Assembly: GCF_045038405.1 (NCBI RefSeq)
Contig: NZ_CP173660.1
Coordinates: forward strand, 1,860,001-1,924,000
Reading direction: 5' to 3'
DNA from: Sellimonas caecigallum
Lineage (GTDB): Bacteria; Bacillota; Clostridia; Lachnospirales; Lachnospiraceae
DNA length: 64,000 bases
Of the stretch, positions 39,491-48,525 are shown in pieces. Position numbers and translations under genes: made by a program. The stretch's first letter is position 1, and the number at the start of each line of letters is the position of its first letter. The notes under the pieces are model-generated. The model was not told the origin of the DNA. It worked only from the letters and a program-made list of their open reading frames with translations, and searched no databases.

Positions 39491-39504
39491 GAGCGGATGA
39501 AATA

Positions 39505-40683
39505 ATGAAAGAATTAGAATTGAAATATGGGTGCAATCCAAACCAGAAGCCGGCAAGTATATTTGTAAATGACGGACGTGAGCTTCCGATCAAAGTGCTT
39601 TGCGGACGTCCGGGATATATCAACTTTATGGATGCGTTCAACGGATGGCAGCTTGTGAAGGAGTTAAGGAAGGCTACAGGACTTCCGGCAGCAACTTCAT
39701 TTAAGCATGTATCCCCTGCCGGTGCAGCGGTAGGACTTCCGATGTCCGACACACTGAAAAAAATCTACTGGGTGGATGATCTGGGAGAATTGTCCCCGCT
39801 TGCATGTGCGTATGCGCGCGCAAGGGGAGCGGACAGAATGTCCTCTTTTGGAGATTTCATTGCACTTTCTGATGTATGTGATGTCTCTACTGCAAAGATC
39901 ATCAAAAGAGAGGTGTCCGACGGCGTCATTGCGCCGGGGTATGAGCCGGAAGCACTGGAAATACTGAAACAGAAGAAAAAAGGAAATTACAATATTATTG
40001 AGATCGATCCGGACTATGTTCCGGCGCCGGTTGAGCATAAAGATGTATTTGGCATCACATTCGAACAGGGAAGAAACGAACTGAAAATAGATGACGAGTT
40101 GTTTTCTAACATCGTGACAGAAAACAAAGAGCTTCCTTATGAGGCAAAGATCGACATGGCGATTTCTATGATCACACTGAAGTATACACAGTCCAACTCC
40201 GTCTGCTATGTGAAAGACGGACAGGCTATCGGTATCGGTGCAGGGCAGCAGTCCCGAATCCACTGTACAAGGCTGGCAGGAAATAAAGCGGACAACTGGT
40301 TCCTGCGTCAGTGTCCAAAAGTCCTTGAACTTCCGTTTGTGGATGGAATCGGAAGAGCGGACAGAGACAACGCCATCGATCTGTATATCGGAGAAGAATA
40401 CATGGATGTGCTGGCAGATGGAGCATGGGAGAAAATCTTCAAGACAAAACCGGACGTATTCACTGCAGAGGAAAAGAGAGCATGGCTTGATCAGATGACA
40501 GATGTGACTCTGGGATCGGACGCATTCTTCCCGTTTGGCGACAATATTGAGCGTGCGCATAAGAGCGGGGTAAAATATATTGCGCAGCCGGGAGGATCTG
40601 TGAGGGATGACAATGTCATCGCCACATGCGACAAATATGGAATGGTTATGGCATTTACCGGAATTCGCCTGTTCCATCACTAA
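39505..40683 (+). CDS. Stand-alone AICAR formyltransferase
   Basis: A 392-residue protein equal to the transformylase half of PurH, without the N-terminal cyclohydrolase (MGS-like) domain. Catalytic and folate-binding segments: AATSFKHVSPAGAAVGLP with the essential KH, TQSNSVCYVKDGQAIGIGAGQQSRIHCTRLA, and SDAFFPFGDNIERAHKSGVKYIAQPGGS. It transfers the formyl group of 10-formyl-THF to AICAR, giving FAICAR, which purO then closes. It forms a two-gene operon with purO and ends before a bidirectional terminator. Confidence 0.92.
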   Translation: MKELELKYGCNPNQKPASIFVNDGRELPIKVLCGRPGYINFMDAFNGWQLVKELRKATGLPAATSFKHVSPAGAAVGLPMSDTLKKIYWVDDLGELSPLACAYARARGADRMSSFGDFIALSDVCDVSTAKIIKREVSDGVIAPGYEPEALEILKQKKKGNYNIIEIDPDYVPAPVEHKDVFGITFEQGRNELKIDDELFSNIVTENKELPYEAKIDMAISMITLKYTQSNSVCYVKDGQAIGIGAGQQSRIHCTRLAGNKADNWFLRQCPKVLELPFVDGIGRADRDNAIDLYIGEEYMDVLADGAWEKIFKTKPDVFTAEEKRAWLDQMTDVTLGSDAFFPFGDNIERAHKSGVKYIAQPGGSVRDDNVIATCDKYGMVMAFTGIRLFHH

Positions 40684-40698
40684 AAGAAATTGCTGACA

Positions 40699-40739
40699 AA
40701 AAAATTGTACGAGTTCGTAATGAACCCGTACAATTTTTT
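40699..40739. terminator. Bidirectional terminator
   Basis: AAAAAATTGTACG (40699-40711) and CGTACAATTTTTT (40727-40739) form a perfect 13-bp stem with A/T ends; GTTC/GAAC extends it inwards. It serves both converging genes. Confidence 0.88.
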
Positions 40740-42213
40740 ACATCCGGGACATAAACTGGATGGATTGGATAATATGCCGCAGATTTGCCATAACCGTATC
40801 AGGATTGCTGATGACGACGTCCGGATGATGATCCCATATTTCGGAATAGAAGTTGTCGAAAAGATTCCGGATCATCGTATTGTTAAAAGAAACGATGTTT
40901 TTTTCAGCATTGCTTTTGACAAGCCTTAAATAACTGAAGATATCGGACAAAAACAGACAAGGATTGGCGATATATTGAAAGTCTGATACAAATTTGCCTC
41001 GGATCAGTTTGACTTTGAGCTGACGGTTTTTCTTTAGCAGCGACAGAAGATGCTGGACAAAACAGAGGCGCTGCTCAAAATTCAGATACACTTTGTGGTT
41101 ATAAAAATCCAGTTCTCCGGATACGGCAAAATCATTGAGAGCTGACTCATACAGCATAATCTGTATGGACGCTTCATCGAGAATGCCCTTTGTGAAACTG
41201 TGAATGCGCTGAAGTTCTGTGATACCGATCTCCCAGTCCCCGGAAGAGTACGCCTTCATAAGAATCTGGTCGAACAGGTCATCCGGAAGAAAATGTTCCG
41301 TCATGTGACCGAGAAGCCAGCGCAGTTTTGTGGAAAGAATGGATTGGATATAGTTATAGTTTTTTAACATGTCCTGCATGGTAATCTTGCGAAAGATCAA
41401 AGACTCCCGGTTGAACATGGACTTCAGATTATGATATAAAGTATTGCAGATTTCCGGATCTTCTGTTGTAGTGACTGACATACAGTGATTTTGATCAAGA
41501 AGCATGCCTGAGATTGCAAATGCATCTTTTACGACAAACATTGCTTTCCCGTAAGCCTGAGTCCCGCCATAGAGCTGGAAATCCACGTTGGCAAAGCTGG
41601 TAAGCATATTGATCAGAAAGATCGAATCGTACACATAGTCCAGATCTTTGAGATCCAGGTTGATCAGCATAGAAAAGTGCACGTTTGGATAATCACCCTC
41701 ATTGACAAGGTGTGAGTTTTGGATGCCTGCGATGGCAAGACGATATTCGTGCTCCATAGAAAGGATATCCATGGCGCACATGATATCCAGACTTTTGACG
41801 CGCCTCAGAACAGGATGCCACATTTTTGAGACAAACTGCGGGAGCGTAAGCTCTGGAAAAAAGGAAGTTTTAGGAGCAATGTCATGGCCGGTACTTTTTT
41901 TCAGCCCTTTGACATAGTTGTACTCCGCCGAGAGATGATCATAGACAGCCATTTCAAGATCGTGCTCTGTATCGACCCGATAGTCATTGTAAAGCGTCTG
42001 CTTGACAGCCGGATTCAGCGAGCAGACAATGGAATGGCTGATTTCCCGCAAGACTTTGGCCGCACTTTTTTCTGCAGGCAGCATTTTCCCGCTTACCCAT
42101 TTGCTGATGTACGATACGTCGTACTGGAGGTCCTGGGCAAGCGTATAATTTTTCAAATCTGCTGTCTGCATCAATTGCTCCAGCAGATTGCTGAATCTGT
42201 TCTTTTCGTTCAT
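40738..42213 (-). CDS. Large HTH-domain regulator of unknown family
   Basis: A 491-residue protein. The first ~60 residues hold a Cro-like helix-turn-helix (LAQDLQYDVSYISKWVSGKMLPAEKSAAKVLREIS). The remaining ~430 are soluble and helical/mixed, with no membrane segment and no domain I recognise (FVSKMWHPVLRRVKSLDIMC; LRWLLGHMTEHFLPDDLFDQ). Similar N-HTH regulators of this size occur in Lachnospiraceae. It is divergent from the large secreted-protein gene, separated by a 616-base region with repeats and a promoter, so it may control that operon. A sensor role of the C-terminal part is inference. Confidence 0.6.
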   Translation of the reverse strand: MNEKNRFSNLLEQLMQTADLKNYTLAQDLQYDVSYISKWVSGKMLPAEKSAAKVLREISHSIVCSLNPAVKQTLYNDYRVDTEHDLEMAVYDHLSAEYNYVKGLKKSTGHDIAPKTSFFPELTLPQFVSKMWHPVLRRVKSLDIMCAMDILSMEHEYRLAIAGIQNSHLVNEGDYPNVHFSMLINLDLKDLDYVYDSIFLINMLTSFANVDFQLYGGTQAYGKAMFVVKDAFAISGMLLDQNHCMSVTTTEDPEICNTLYHNLKSMFNRESLIFRKITMQDMLKNYNYIQSILSTKLRWLLGHMTEHFLPDDLFDQILMKAYSSGDWEIGITELQRIHSFTKGILDEASIQIMLYESALNDFAVSGELDFYNHKVYLNFEQRLCFVQHLLSLLKKNRQLKVKLIRGKFVSDFQYIANPCLFLSDIFSYLRLVKSNAEKNIVSFNNTMIRNLFDNFYSEIWDHHPDVVISNPDTVMANLRHIIQSIQFMSRM

Positions 42214-42329
42214 TTCCCCACCTCATTCAAACAAAAGTTAATAAAAACAGTGTAACACAACCAAAAAGAATCGACAAGAAAAAGCAGTGAGAGCAGATTG
42301 GAAAATAGTGAGTCTTTTTTCTCACTTTT

Positions 42330-42359
42330 TATCCGGAAATATCCGAAAATATCCGGGAC
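42330..42359. repeat. Three 10-bp direct repeats, TATCCG type
   Basis: TATCCGGAAA at 42330, TATCCGAAAA at 42340 and TATCCGGGAC at 42350 are spaced exactly 10 bases, one helical turn. They lie about 120 bases upstream of the regulator ATG on the minus strand and just upstream of the terminator/promoter of the secreted-protein operon. Likely protein binding site. Confidence 0.55.
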
Positions 42360-42372
42360 GTCATATAGATGG

Positions 42373-42422
42373 AAAAACCCCTTAAAACCGTTTGTTTTCT
42401 ATGGGAAACAAAGGGGGTTTTT
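42373..42422. terminator. Hairpin terminator in the divergent region
   Basis: AAAAACCCC (42373-42381) pairs with GGGGTTTTT (42414-42422); an inner stem TTTGTTT/AAACAAA adds to it. It directly precedes the promoter at 42424 and has T runs on both strands. Confidence 0.65.
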
Positions 42423-42423
42423 G

Positions 42424-42452
42424 TTGACAAACATATGCGGGAAGAGTAATAT
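42424..42452 (+). promoter_or_regulatory. Promoter of the secreted-protein operon
   Basis: TTGACA at 42424-42429, 17-base spacer, TAATAT at 42447-42452. Transcription would start near 42459, some 370 bases before the ATG at 42830. Confidence 0.75.
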
Positions 42453-42458
42453 AACTAT

Positions 42459-42829
42459 ATACGTCAAAGGGGTTTTTCTGCCCTGAAATAACGGCGTAGG
42501 TTATCTGTTCTAGGGGAAAGTAAGGGGTAGATCAGACATTGCTGCAACACTCTTCGGAAACGAGGATACTTTCTTTGGAGAATGTTGAGGATAACCAGAT
42601 AAGATGCCGGTTTTTCGGATCTTATCTGCCGCGGAAAGGGGAATACCCGACCTGCGGCGTCGGTACTTCCACTTGCAGACAGAAAAGGCTTCTAAAGGAT
42701 TGAGGACACAGGATCATCTGAATTTGTAAAGTGTGACGTACTTGCAGGATTCCTGCACAGGATGCGGTCAAAGGGCTGCGTCCGGATTACAAATTTCATT
42801 ATTTTAAGAGGAAAGGGGAAGAGAAAATA
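42459..42829 (+). promoter_or_regulatory. Long structured 5' leader, ~370 bases
   Basis: No good ORF. It contains a strong hairpin CAGATAAGAT (42597-42606) with ATCTTATCTG (42619-42628) extended by CCG/CGG, a second near 42740-42760 (TGCAGGATTCCTGCA), and other GC-rich segments, before AGAGGAAAGGGGAAGAG at the start site. It could regulate the surface-protein mRNA. No known riboswitch class was recognised by eye. Confidence 0.5.
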
Positions 42830-45800
42830 ATGAGAAAAAGAATGAAAACCATTCTTGCTGTCATGCTTGCTGCATCCATGACAGTAGGAGCGGTACCTGC
42901 TGTGGCTCTGGCGGAAGACGCACAGACAACACAGGAGACAAGCACTTCTTCCGGGTTGAATCCGGCAGCGGCTGCGCAAGAGAGAGCGGATTCTTTCCTG
43001 AAAGCGGCAAAGATGCTGGGACAGACTTCCGCGATTTCTCAGCAATCTGCGGAAGAAAGCCAGGAAGCGCAGACAGTAAGAAAAGCTCTGGAGGCTCGTT
43101 CTGTCGACTATGAAGCAGTCAAAGGTGATATCGAGGAAAATATTTTCCTGGAGCCGGAAGCTACTGCCATGTATCTGTCCGAATACGGACTGAAGGCAGA
43201 GGAGGCGGAAGCCATCACAGAACAGGTGCTGACAGAGAACAGCGCCGACACACTGGTGGAGACGGAAGTGATCGCGGGAGCAGACGGACAGGCAGACGTC
43301 CTGACGATTTCCAGAGATCCGGCGCTCAAAGCCGCATCTGAGGAAGTAAGCGAACTTGCAGACGGCGAAGGCGGGGACGGAAGCCAGGAAGGCAGTGTCC
43401 CGATGACAGACGAACAGAAAACGGAGATTTTGACAGCCTACGCGCAGTATCAGGCTTTCATCGACTCTTATCCGGATATCTTCGGCGTGCAGACTCCGTT
43501 CTATGGCCAAAAGGAATCAGAGTCGACGGAAGACAGATGGTACGGACCACTTGGTTCCCTCCTTGTCACAGCTGGAATTTCCCAACAGGATATAGCAGAC
43601 GGAAAAGTTGACTACATGACACTTTACGGCACTGTCATGATGTTCCAGTTGGGAAATGCGAAGGCAATGCAATATTATGGACAAGATCTGGCTGCCGCTA
43701 TCCAGGAAGGAGTGAGCCAGATCAAAGATGGCATGACGACGGTACAGAAGCTTCTCGTCCTGAACGACTGGCTGGCAGAGTGGTCACAGTTTGACATGGG
43801 CATGCTCATGGGCATGACTTCCCCGGAGCCGGGCAAATCCTGGGTTCCGGCAGACGACCCGGAGATTCCGGCAGAAATGGCTGGAAATATCGAAGGACTC
43901 TGGAAAGGGAACCAGTTCGGACCGCTTGTCATGAAGAACGGCGTATGTCTTGGATACTCCAACGCGTACACTCTTCTTGTCCAGAATGCATTCCCGGAAA
44001 TCTATAAAAACGAAAACGGATCCTGGAAGACAAAGCAGCAGCTGAATTACGTCAAGACAGGCGAAGAGCAGGCTGTTGATGAAGACGGCAATCCGGCGGT
44101 GGATGAAAACGGCGATCCGGTTATGGTTGACGTACAGGAGTGGAGTCCGGACGCGCCTTACATGGTAGACTATGTGCGCATCACATACGATGCAAGCGTT
44201 ACCATGTTTGGAGAGGAGCAGGACAAATTCGATTCCGACCACTACTGGAACGCAGTGAAGGTGGACGGAAAATGGTACTATGTGGATCCATGCTACACGG
44301 ACATCTACATCGAGTGTATGATGCGTGACCGCGTGGAGACAGACGGAAACATGAACCACCTGTACTTTATGGTAAGCGACAGCACGATCCGGAAGCTGTA
44401 CGACGGCAATTACAGCAACATCGATACGTTATATCAAAATATTGCCACCGACACAACTTACGAATCTTCCTGGCTTCCGTTTATCAAGAGCCCGGTAGAC
44501 GTGGTGGACGGCAAGTACTACTATTTCTATGATTCCACAGACATGGTTTCCATGCTTGGACAGTTCGGTGGTATGAACGGTGTTTCTACACAGGCTGAAG
44601 ACGGCAACTCCGGCTGGGGAGACTGGCAGGAAGACACAGACTACCAGCTTGTTTATCACGATGGAAGTGAGGCGGACACATCCAAGACATTTACTACACT
44701 TGTAGACTTTGTGGAAGGTACTGTACTGGTTGACGGACAGATGGTGGCAAACGACCTCATCAAAGATCTGTATGCAAAACACCAGGCATACCAGGAAAAA
44801 TATCCGTCCATCCAGATCTCCGGATCTGTGTACAACGGACTGTTCTACTTCAATATCGCCAATACAGTTTGTACATACAATCTGGAAACAGGCGAAGTAA
44901 AACAGATCCTGGAATACAATGAAGTCAGCGCGAAGAGAGATATGACGGTTGCACTTGGAGGACTTGGATTCAATGTTGTGCCGAACGACAGCGAGGACAA
45001 GGATATCACTCTTTACGACAAACCGATCGCATCCATGACGATCAAGAATGATGGCAACATGTACGTGTCTGTTGCCACAAACCTTGGCTGGATTTCCGGA
45101 AAAACAGGCATGGATGACCAGGAGAATCTCGGATATGCTTTTGAAGAGACAAACTACACGCCGGGATACAATTCCTACTTTAACTACAACAATGAAGTCA
45201 ACGACAATGATGAATTCATGTGGAGTGCGAACTTTGTGGATGTAAAATCCATGAGTGAACTTACAGGCACAAGCCATAACTATACAGACGTCACGGTTGC
45301 TCCAAGCTGCGAGACAGAAGGGTACACAGAAAGCCGCTGTGCAGACTGTGGTCTCATCGAAGGAACAGAAAGGACAAATGCGACAGAAGCGCTTGGCCAT
45401 CACTATCTCCCGGTAGAGGAGCAGTACTACACGAAAGATGAAAGCGGCAACTGGAATACAGGTTCCACGAACGTATGTCCGCGCTGCCTTGCTGCAAAGG
45501 ATGAACTGGAAGAAGGAGATCCGACAGGACATACATACGGCGCAGTAGAACCGACATATTCATGGTCAGAAGATTATTCTACATGCCAGGCAACATTCCA
45601 GTGTGATGTATGCCCGACGGCGCTTGTTGACTGTGTTTACGGTCAGGATATCCCGACAAAAGTCGTTTCCGCTGAAGTCGAAAAGACATACGAAGAAGGA
45701 TTTGAATGTGCTAAGGGCGGTAATGTGACTTACACAGCAAAAGTCAGCGAAGGCGGACATGAATGGACAAATTCTGAGACTGTGACACTTCCGGCCGGAA

Positions 45801-46855
45801 CGCATGTAGAAAAATATACGTACAACAATGACGGAACACACAGCGCAGTATGTGAAGTGTGCGGTACTGTAATCGTAGAAAATGAAGCATGTACATACGA
45901 TGAAAACGGTATCTGTACAAAATGTGGTTCCAAAGATGTTTCTGTCACATATATGAGTCATGTACAGACATACGGCGATCGTCCGTGGGTATCTGACGGC
46001 GAATCTTCCGGAACAGAAAATGAGAGCAAGCGTATGGAATCCATCTATATCAAGTTGGAAAATGCGACAGCGGAAGATTCCATTCAGTATAAAGCTCACG
46101 TACAGGGCATCGGCTGGCAGGATTGGGTAGAAGACGGCGAAATGGCCGGAACTCAGCTGCAGAGCAAACGTGTGGAAGCAATCCAGATCAAACTGGATGG
46201 ACCGATTGCAGACAAATATGATGTATACTATCGTGTACATGCACAGCAGTTTGGATGGCTTGACTGGGCTAAGAATGGCGAAGAAGCTGGTACAGCAGGA
46301 TATGGATACAGACTGGAAGCATTCCAGGTTAAACTTGTGAAGAAAGACGCAGAAGCTCCTGGCGACACAGAAAATCCATTTGAAGAAAAATTGATCGAGT
46401 ATTCCGTACACGTACAGAATTATGGAGATCAGGGATTTGCTTATGATGGAATGACAGCCGGTACAGTAGGCGAAAGCAAGCGTCTCGAACAGATTCGCAT
46501 CAATCTTCCGACAAACGATGGCAAGAGCAGTATCAAGTACAAAACACATGTACAGACTTATGGCTGGGAAGATGCATGGTCAGCTGATGGACAGCGCTCC
46601 GGAACACAGGGAGAAAGCAAACGTCTCGAAGCAATCCAGATCAAGCTGGAAGGCGATATGGAAGAGAAATATGATGTATATTACTGCGTACATGCACAGC
46701 AGTTTGGATGGCTCGGATGGGCTAAAAACGGCGAATCCGCAGGTACAGCAGGATACAGCTACAGACTGGAAGGCATCAAGATCATGCTGGTAGAAAAAGG
46801 TGCAGATGCTCCGGCACCAGTAGGAAGCGAAACAAGCGCTTTCAAAGAGAAATAA
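42830..46855 (+). CDS. Large secreted transglutaminase-like protein with ChW repeats
   Basis: A 1341-residue exported protein. A signal peptide (MKTILAVMLAASMTVGAVPA...VALAE) ends near residue 27. Residues ~170-550 include a transglutaminase/cysteine-protease-like core: Cys373 in KNGVCLGYSNAY, His471 in DHYWNAVKVDG and Asp486 in WYYVDPCYTD. A middle part follows, then Cys-rich segments (CETEGYTESRCADCGLIEG; CPRCLAAKDEL; CEVCGTVI; CTKCGSK) resembling small zinc-binding repeats. Residues ~1040-1330 are six ChW repeats (e.g. HVQTYGWEDAWSADGQRSGT, HAQQFGWLGWAKNGESAGTA) typical of clostridial surface proteins. It probably crosslinks or cleaves outside the cell; substrate unknown. Confidence 0.85.
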   Translation: MRKRMKTILAVMLAASMTVGAVPAVALAEDAQTTQETSTSSGLNPAAAAQERADSFLKAAKMLGQTSAISQQSAEESQEAQTVRKALEARSVDYEAVKGDIEENIFLEPEATAMYLSEYGLKAEEAEAITEQVLTENSADTLVETEVIAGADGQADVLTISRDPALKAASEEVSELADGEGGDGSQEGSVPMTDEQKTEILTAYAQYQAFIDSYPDIFGVQTPFYGQKESESTEDRWYGPLGSLLVTAGISQQDIADGKVDYMTLYGTVMMFQLGNAKAMQYYGQDLAAAIQEGVSQIKDGMTTVQKLLVLNDWLAEWSQFDMGMLMGMTSPEPGKSWVPADDPEIPAEMAGNIEGLWKGNQFGPLVMKNGVCLGYSNAYTLLVQNAFPEIYKNENGSWKTKQQLNYVKTGEEQAVDEDGNPAVDENGDPVMVDVQEWSPDAPYMVDYVRITYDASVTMFGEEQDKFDSDHYWNAVKVDGKWYYVDPCYTDIYIECMMRDRVETDGNMNHLYFMVSDSTIRKLYDGNYSNIDTLYQNIATDTTYESSWLPFIKSPVDVVDGKYYYFYDSTDMVSMLGQFGGMNGVSTQAEDGNSGWGDWQEDTDYQLVYHDGSEADTSKTFTTLVDFVEGTVLVDGQMVANDLIKDLYAKHQAYQEKYPSIQISGSVYNGLFYFNIANTVCTYNLETGEVKQILEYNEVSAKRDMTVALGGLGFNVVPNDSEDKDITLYDKPIASMTIKNDGNMYVSVATNLGWISGKTGMDDQENLGYAFEETNYTPGYNSYFNYNNEVNDNDEFMWSANFVDVKSMSELTGTSHNYTDVTVAPSCETEGYTESRCADCGLIEGTERTNATEALGHHYLPVEEQYYTKDESGNWNTGSTNVCPRCLAAKDELEEGDPTGHTYGAVEPTYSWSEDYSTCQATFQCDVCPTALVDCVYGQDIPTKVVSAEVEKTYEEGFECAKGGNVTYTAKVSEGGHEWTNSETVTLPAGTHVEKYTYNNDGTHSAVCEVCGTVIVENEACTYDENGICTKCGSKDVSVTYMSHVQTYGDRPWVSDGESSGTENESKRMESIYIKLENATAEDSIQYKAHVQGIGWQDWVEDGEMAGTQLQSKRVEAIQIKLDGPIADKYDVYYRVHAQQFGWLDWAKNGEEAGTAGYGYRLEAFQVKLVKKDAEAPGDTENPFEEKLIEYSVHVQNYGDQGFAYDGMTAGTVGESKRLEQIRINLPTNDGKSSIKYKTHVQTYGWEDAWSADGQRSGTQGESKRLEAIQIKLEGDMEEKYDVYYCVHAQQFGWLGWAKNGESAGTAGYSYRLEGIKIMLVEKGADAPAPVGSETSAFKEK

Positions 46856-46867
46856 AAAGATTTTTTG

Positions 46868-46891
46868 CTGCCAGGCATCTTTGCCTGGCAG
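46868..46891. other. Hairpin between the two surface-protein genes
   Basis: CTGCCAGGCA (46868-46877) and TGCCTGGCAG (46882-46891) with loop TCTT. There is no T run after it on the plus strand, so it may be an mRNA processing or stabilising element and allow read-through to the next gene. Confidence 0.5.
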
Positions 46892-46931
46892 ATAAAAAAT
46901 AAATACATAAAAGAAAGGGAGTTATTTGGAA

Positions 46932-47849
46932 ATGAAAAGGAAATGGCTGGCAGTTTTTGCAGCCGCAGTTGCTGTAACAGTGGGCGCAGGTACAGCGCCG
47001 CTGATGACAAAAGCAGCGGATACTACCGCGACAGAAGCGGATGCTGCCGTAACAGAAGACGGAAAGTCTGTCGTCAAAGATGTCTCAGTGATCCATTTTA
47101 AAGATCGCTATGTAGTGGAGACTTACGATGGAGAGGCACACGGACTTCAGGCGGACGTCTACAATTCAAGAGGCGAAAAAGTCGCAGAACCTACACTGTA
47201 TTATGTGGGAGTGGATGGAAAATATTTTGATACAGAAAAACCGGTAGATGCCGGAACGTATCAGGTTACCGCAAGTTACCTCGGAGATGAAGATCATCTC
47301 CCGGCTGTAGATGTCTATGCAATGCTTGTCATCGAAAAAGCGCCGGAAGCTGTTGTGAAGATTGATGACATCACAACAGAACTTGGAAGCACGGATCCGA
47401 TTGAATACACGTATCAGACAACAAACGTGGCTGCAAGAGATATTGACACGATCCTGGCTTCCATCGCATGTGAAGGTGCAGATGATGCTGTGGGACAGCA
47501 CCCGATTAACGGTGTTGCAGATGAAACGACGGCATCTAACTACGAAAAAGTGACCGTGATCCCTGGAACGCACACGATCATTGAAAAAGAGGAACCGATA
47601 GATCCGGTAGATCCAGTGGATCCAGTGGATCCGACAGATCCGGAAGACCCAACGGACCCAACAGATCCGTCCAACCCGGAAGAGCCAGAAAATCCGACAG
47701 ATACAGCGGGTAATGAAACTACAGGGGCAGAACAGAAGCCAGAGACAGTAAAGACAGGAGATAACGCTCCGGTTGCTGCTCTGTCTGGGGCAATGGCTGT
47801 TGCACTGGGTGCTGCTGCAGTTGTGATTTCTAAAAAGAGAAAATTTTAG
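46932..47849 (+). CDS. Cell-wall anchored surface protein
   Basis: A 305-residue protein with a signal peptide (KRKWLAVFAAAVAVTVGAGT), one or two beta-sandwich MBG-like repeats (YDGEAHGLQADVYNSRGEKV; GTYQVTASYLGDEDHLPAVD), a low-complexity Asp-Pro linker (DPVDPVDPVDPTDPEDPTDP) and a C-terminal wall-sorting end: VKTGDNAPVAALSGAMAV, a hydrophobic helix, then KKRKF. The KTGD replaces the LPxTG of standard sortase signals. ATG 46932 follows AAGGGAG. It is probably co-transcribed with the large transglutaminase-like gene and may anchor or be acted on by it. Confidence 0.82.
   Translation: MKRKWLAVFAAAVAVTVGAGTAPLMTKAADTTATEADAAVTEDGKSVVKDVSVIHFKDRYVVETYDGEAHGLQADVYNSRGEKVAEPTLYYVGVDGKYFDTEKPVDAGTYQVTASYLGDEDHLPAVDVYAMLVIEKAPEAVVKIDDITTELGSTDPIEYTYQTTNVAARDIDTILASIACEGADDAVGQHPINGVADETTASNYEKVTVIPGTHTIIEKEEPIDPVDPVDPVDPTDPEDPTDPTDPSNPEEPENPTDTAGNETTGAEQKPETVKTGDNAPVAALSGAMAVALGAAAVVISKKRKF
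47597..47680 (+). repeat. Asp-Pro repeat tract in coding sequence
   Basis: The DNA repeats GATCCG/GATCCAGTG-like units coding for alternating Asp-Pro with Val, Thr or Glu. Such tracts often vary in length between strains by slippage. Confidence 0.7.
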
Positions 47850-47885
47850 TCACAGGAAATAAAATGGGTTCATTTTAGAAATCCT

Positions 47886-47984
47886 GAGGGTGTCCGAAAA
47901 CCAGGAAATGGTTTGAGGACACCCTCTTTTAAAATATCAGATGCCCAAGACACGAAAAAGCACACTCGAAAGTGTGCTTTTTCG
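47886..47984 (+). terminator. Two tandem terminators
   Basis: First: GAGGGTGTCC (47886-47895) with GGACACCCTC (47917-47926), then TTTT. Second: CGAAAAAGCACACT (47953-47966) with AGTGTGCTTTTTCG (47971-47984), a perfect 14-bp stem with loop CGAA, working on both strands. Confidence 0.85.
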
Positions 47985-48045
47985 GAATTTAGGAAACATT
48001 TTGAGAGATACACATAGTGTAAAAAACTATTATATAAATAAATCT

Positions 48046-48468
48046 TTATACAAGAGTTTTTCCAAGTTCTATACAACTATTCTCGGCTTCTGCATCCGGG
48101 TCTTCATTACAGATGACCGGATTACACGTAAGAGAAGCACCATAGCCTTTGCAGTCTTCTTCCCAGTTTCGCATCCACTCTCCATCGCCCCATCCATAGG
48201 AACCGAACAGCGCGATTTTTTTCCCGCTTAGCTTGGATGTACATTCCTGGAACATCGGTTCAAACTCAGACTCTTCCAATTGTTCTGCACCCATGGAAGG
48301 GCAGCCAAACGCAATGGAATCAAAATCATCCATCATGGATGCATGGAATTCAGAGGCTGTCAGTACTGTGACATCTCCTCCGGCGGAAGAAGCGCCTTCT
48401 GCTACCTTGTTTGCCATGGCTTCGGTATGTCCGGTACCACTCCAATATACTACAGCAATACGACTCAT
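48046..48468 (-). CDS. Flavodoxin
   Basis: A 140-residue short-chain flavodoxin. The FMN phosphate loop is YWSGTGHTEAMA near residues 8-19; FGCPSMGAE and FGSYGWGDGEW are the two isoalloxazine-binding loops. It carries electrons at low potential in the cytoplasm and often replaces ferredoxin under iron limitation. It is 57 bases downstream of the DUF3793 gene and probably in the same iron-controlled operon. Confidence 0.95.
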   Translation of the reverse strand: MSRIAVVYWSGTGHTEAMANKVAEGASSAGGDVTVLTASEFHASMMDDFDSIAFGCPSMGAEQLEESEFEPMFQECTSKLSGKKIALFGSYGWGDGEWMRNWEEDCKGYGASLTCNPVICNEDPDAEAENSCIELGKTLV

Positions 48469-48525
48469 TTGTGTTTACCTCCTGATAATAAATAGTATTA
48501 TTCTTTTACATGAATGAATCTTTTT

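Noticed and set aside
42330..42359. CRISPR-like array
   Set aside because: Repeats are 10 bases in tandem without spacers.
42500..42829. Cobalamin or SAM riboswitch in the leader
   Set aside because: No GCCACTG B12 box or SAM core was found; only generic hairpins.
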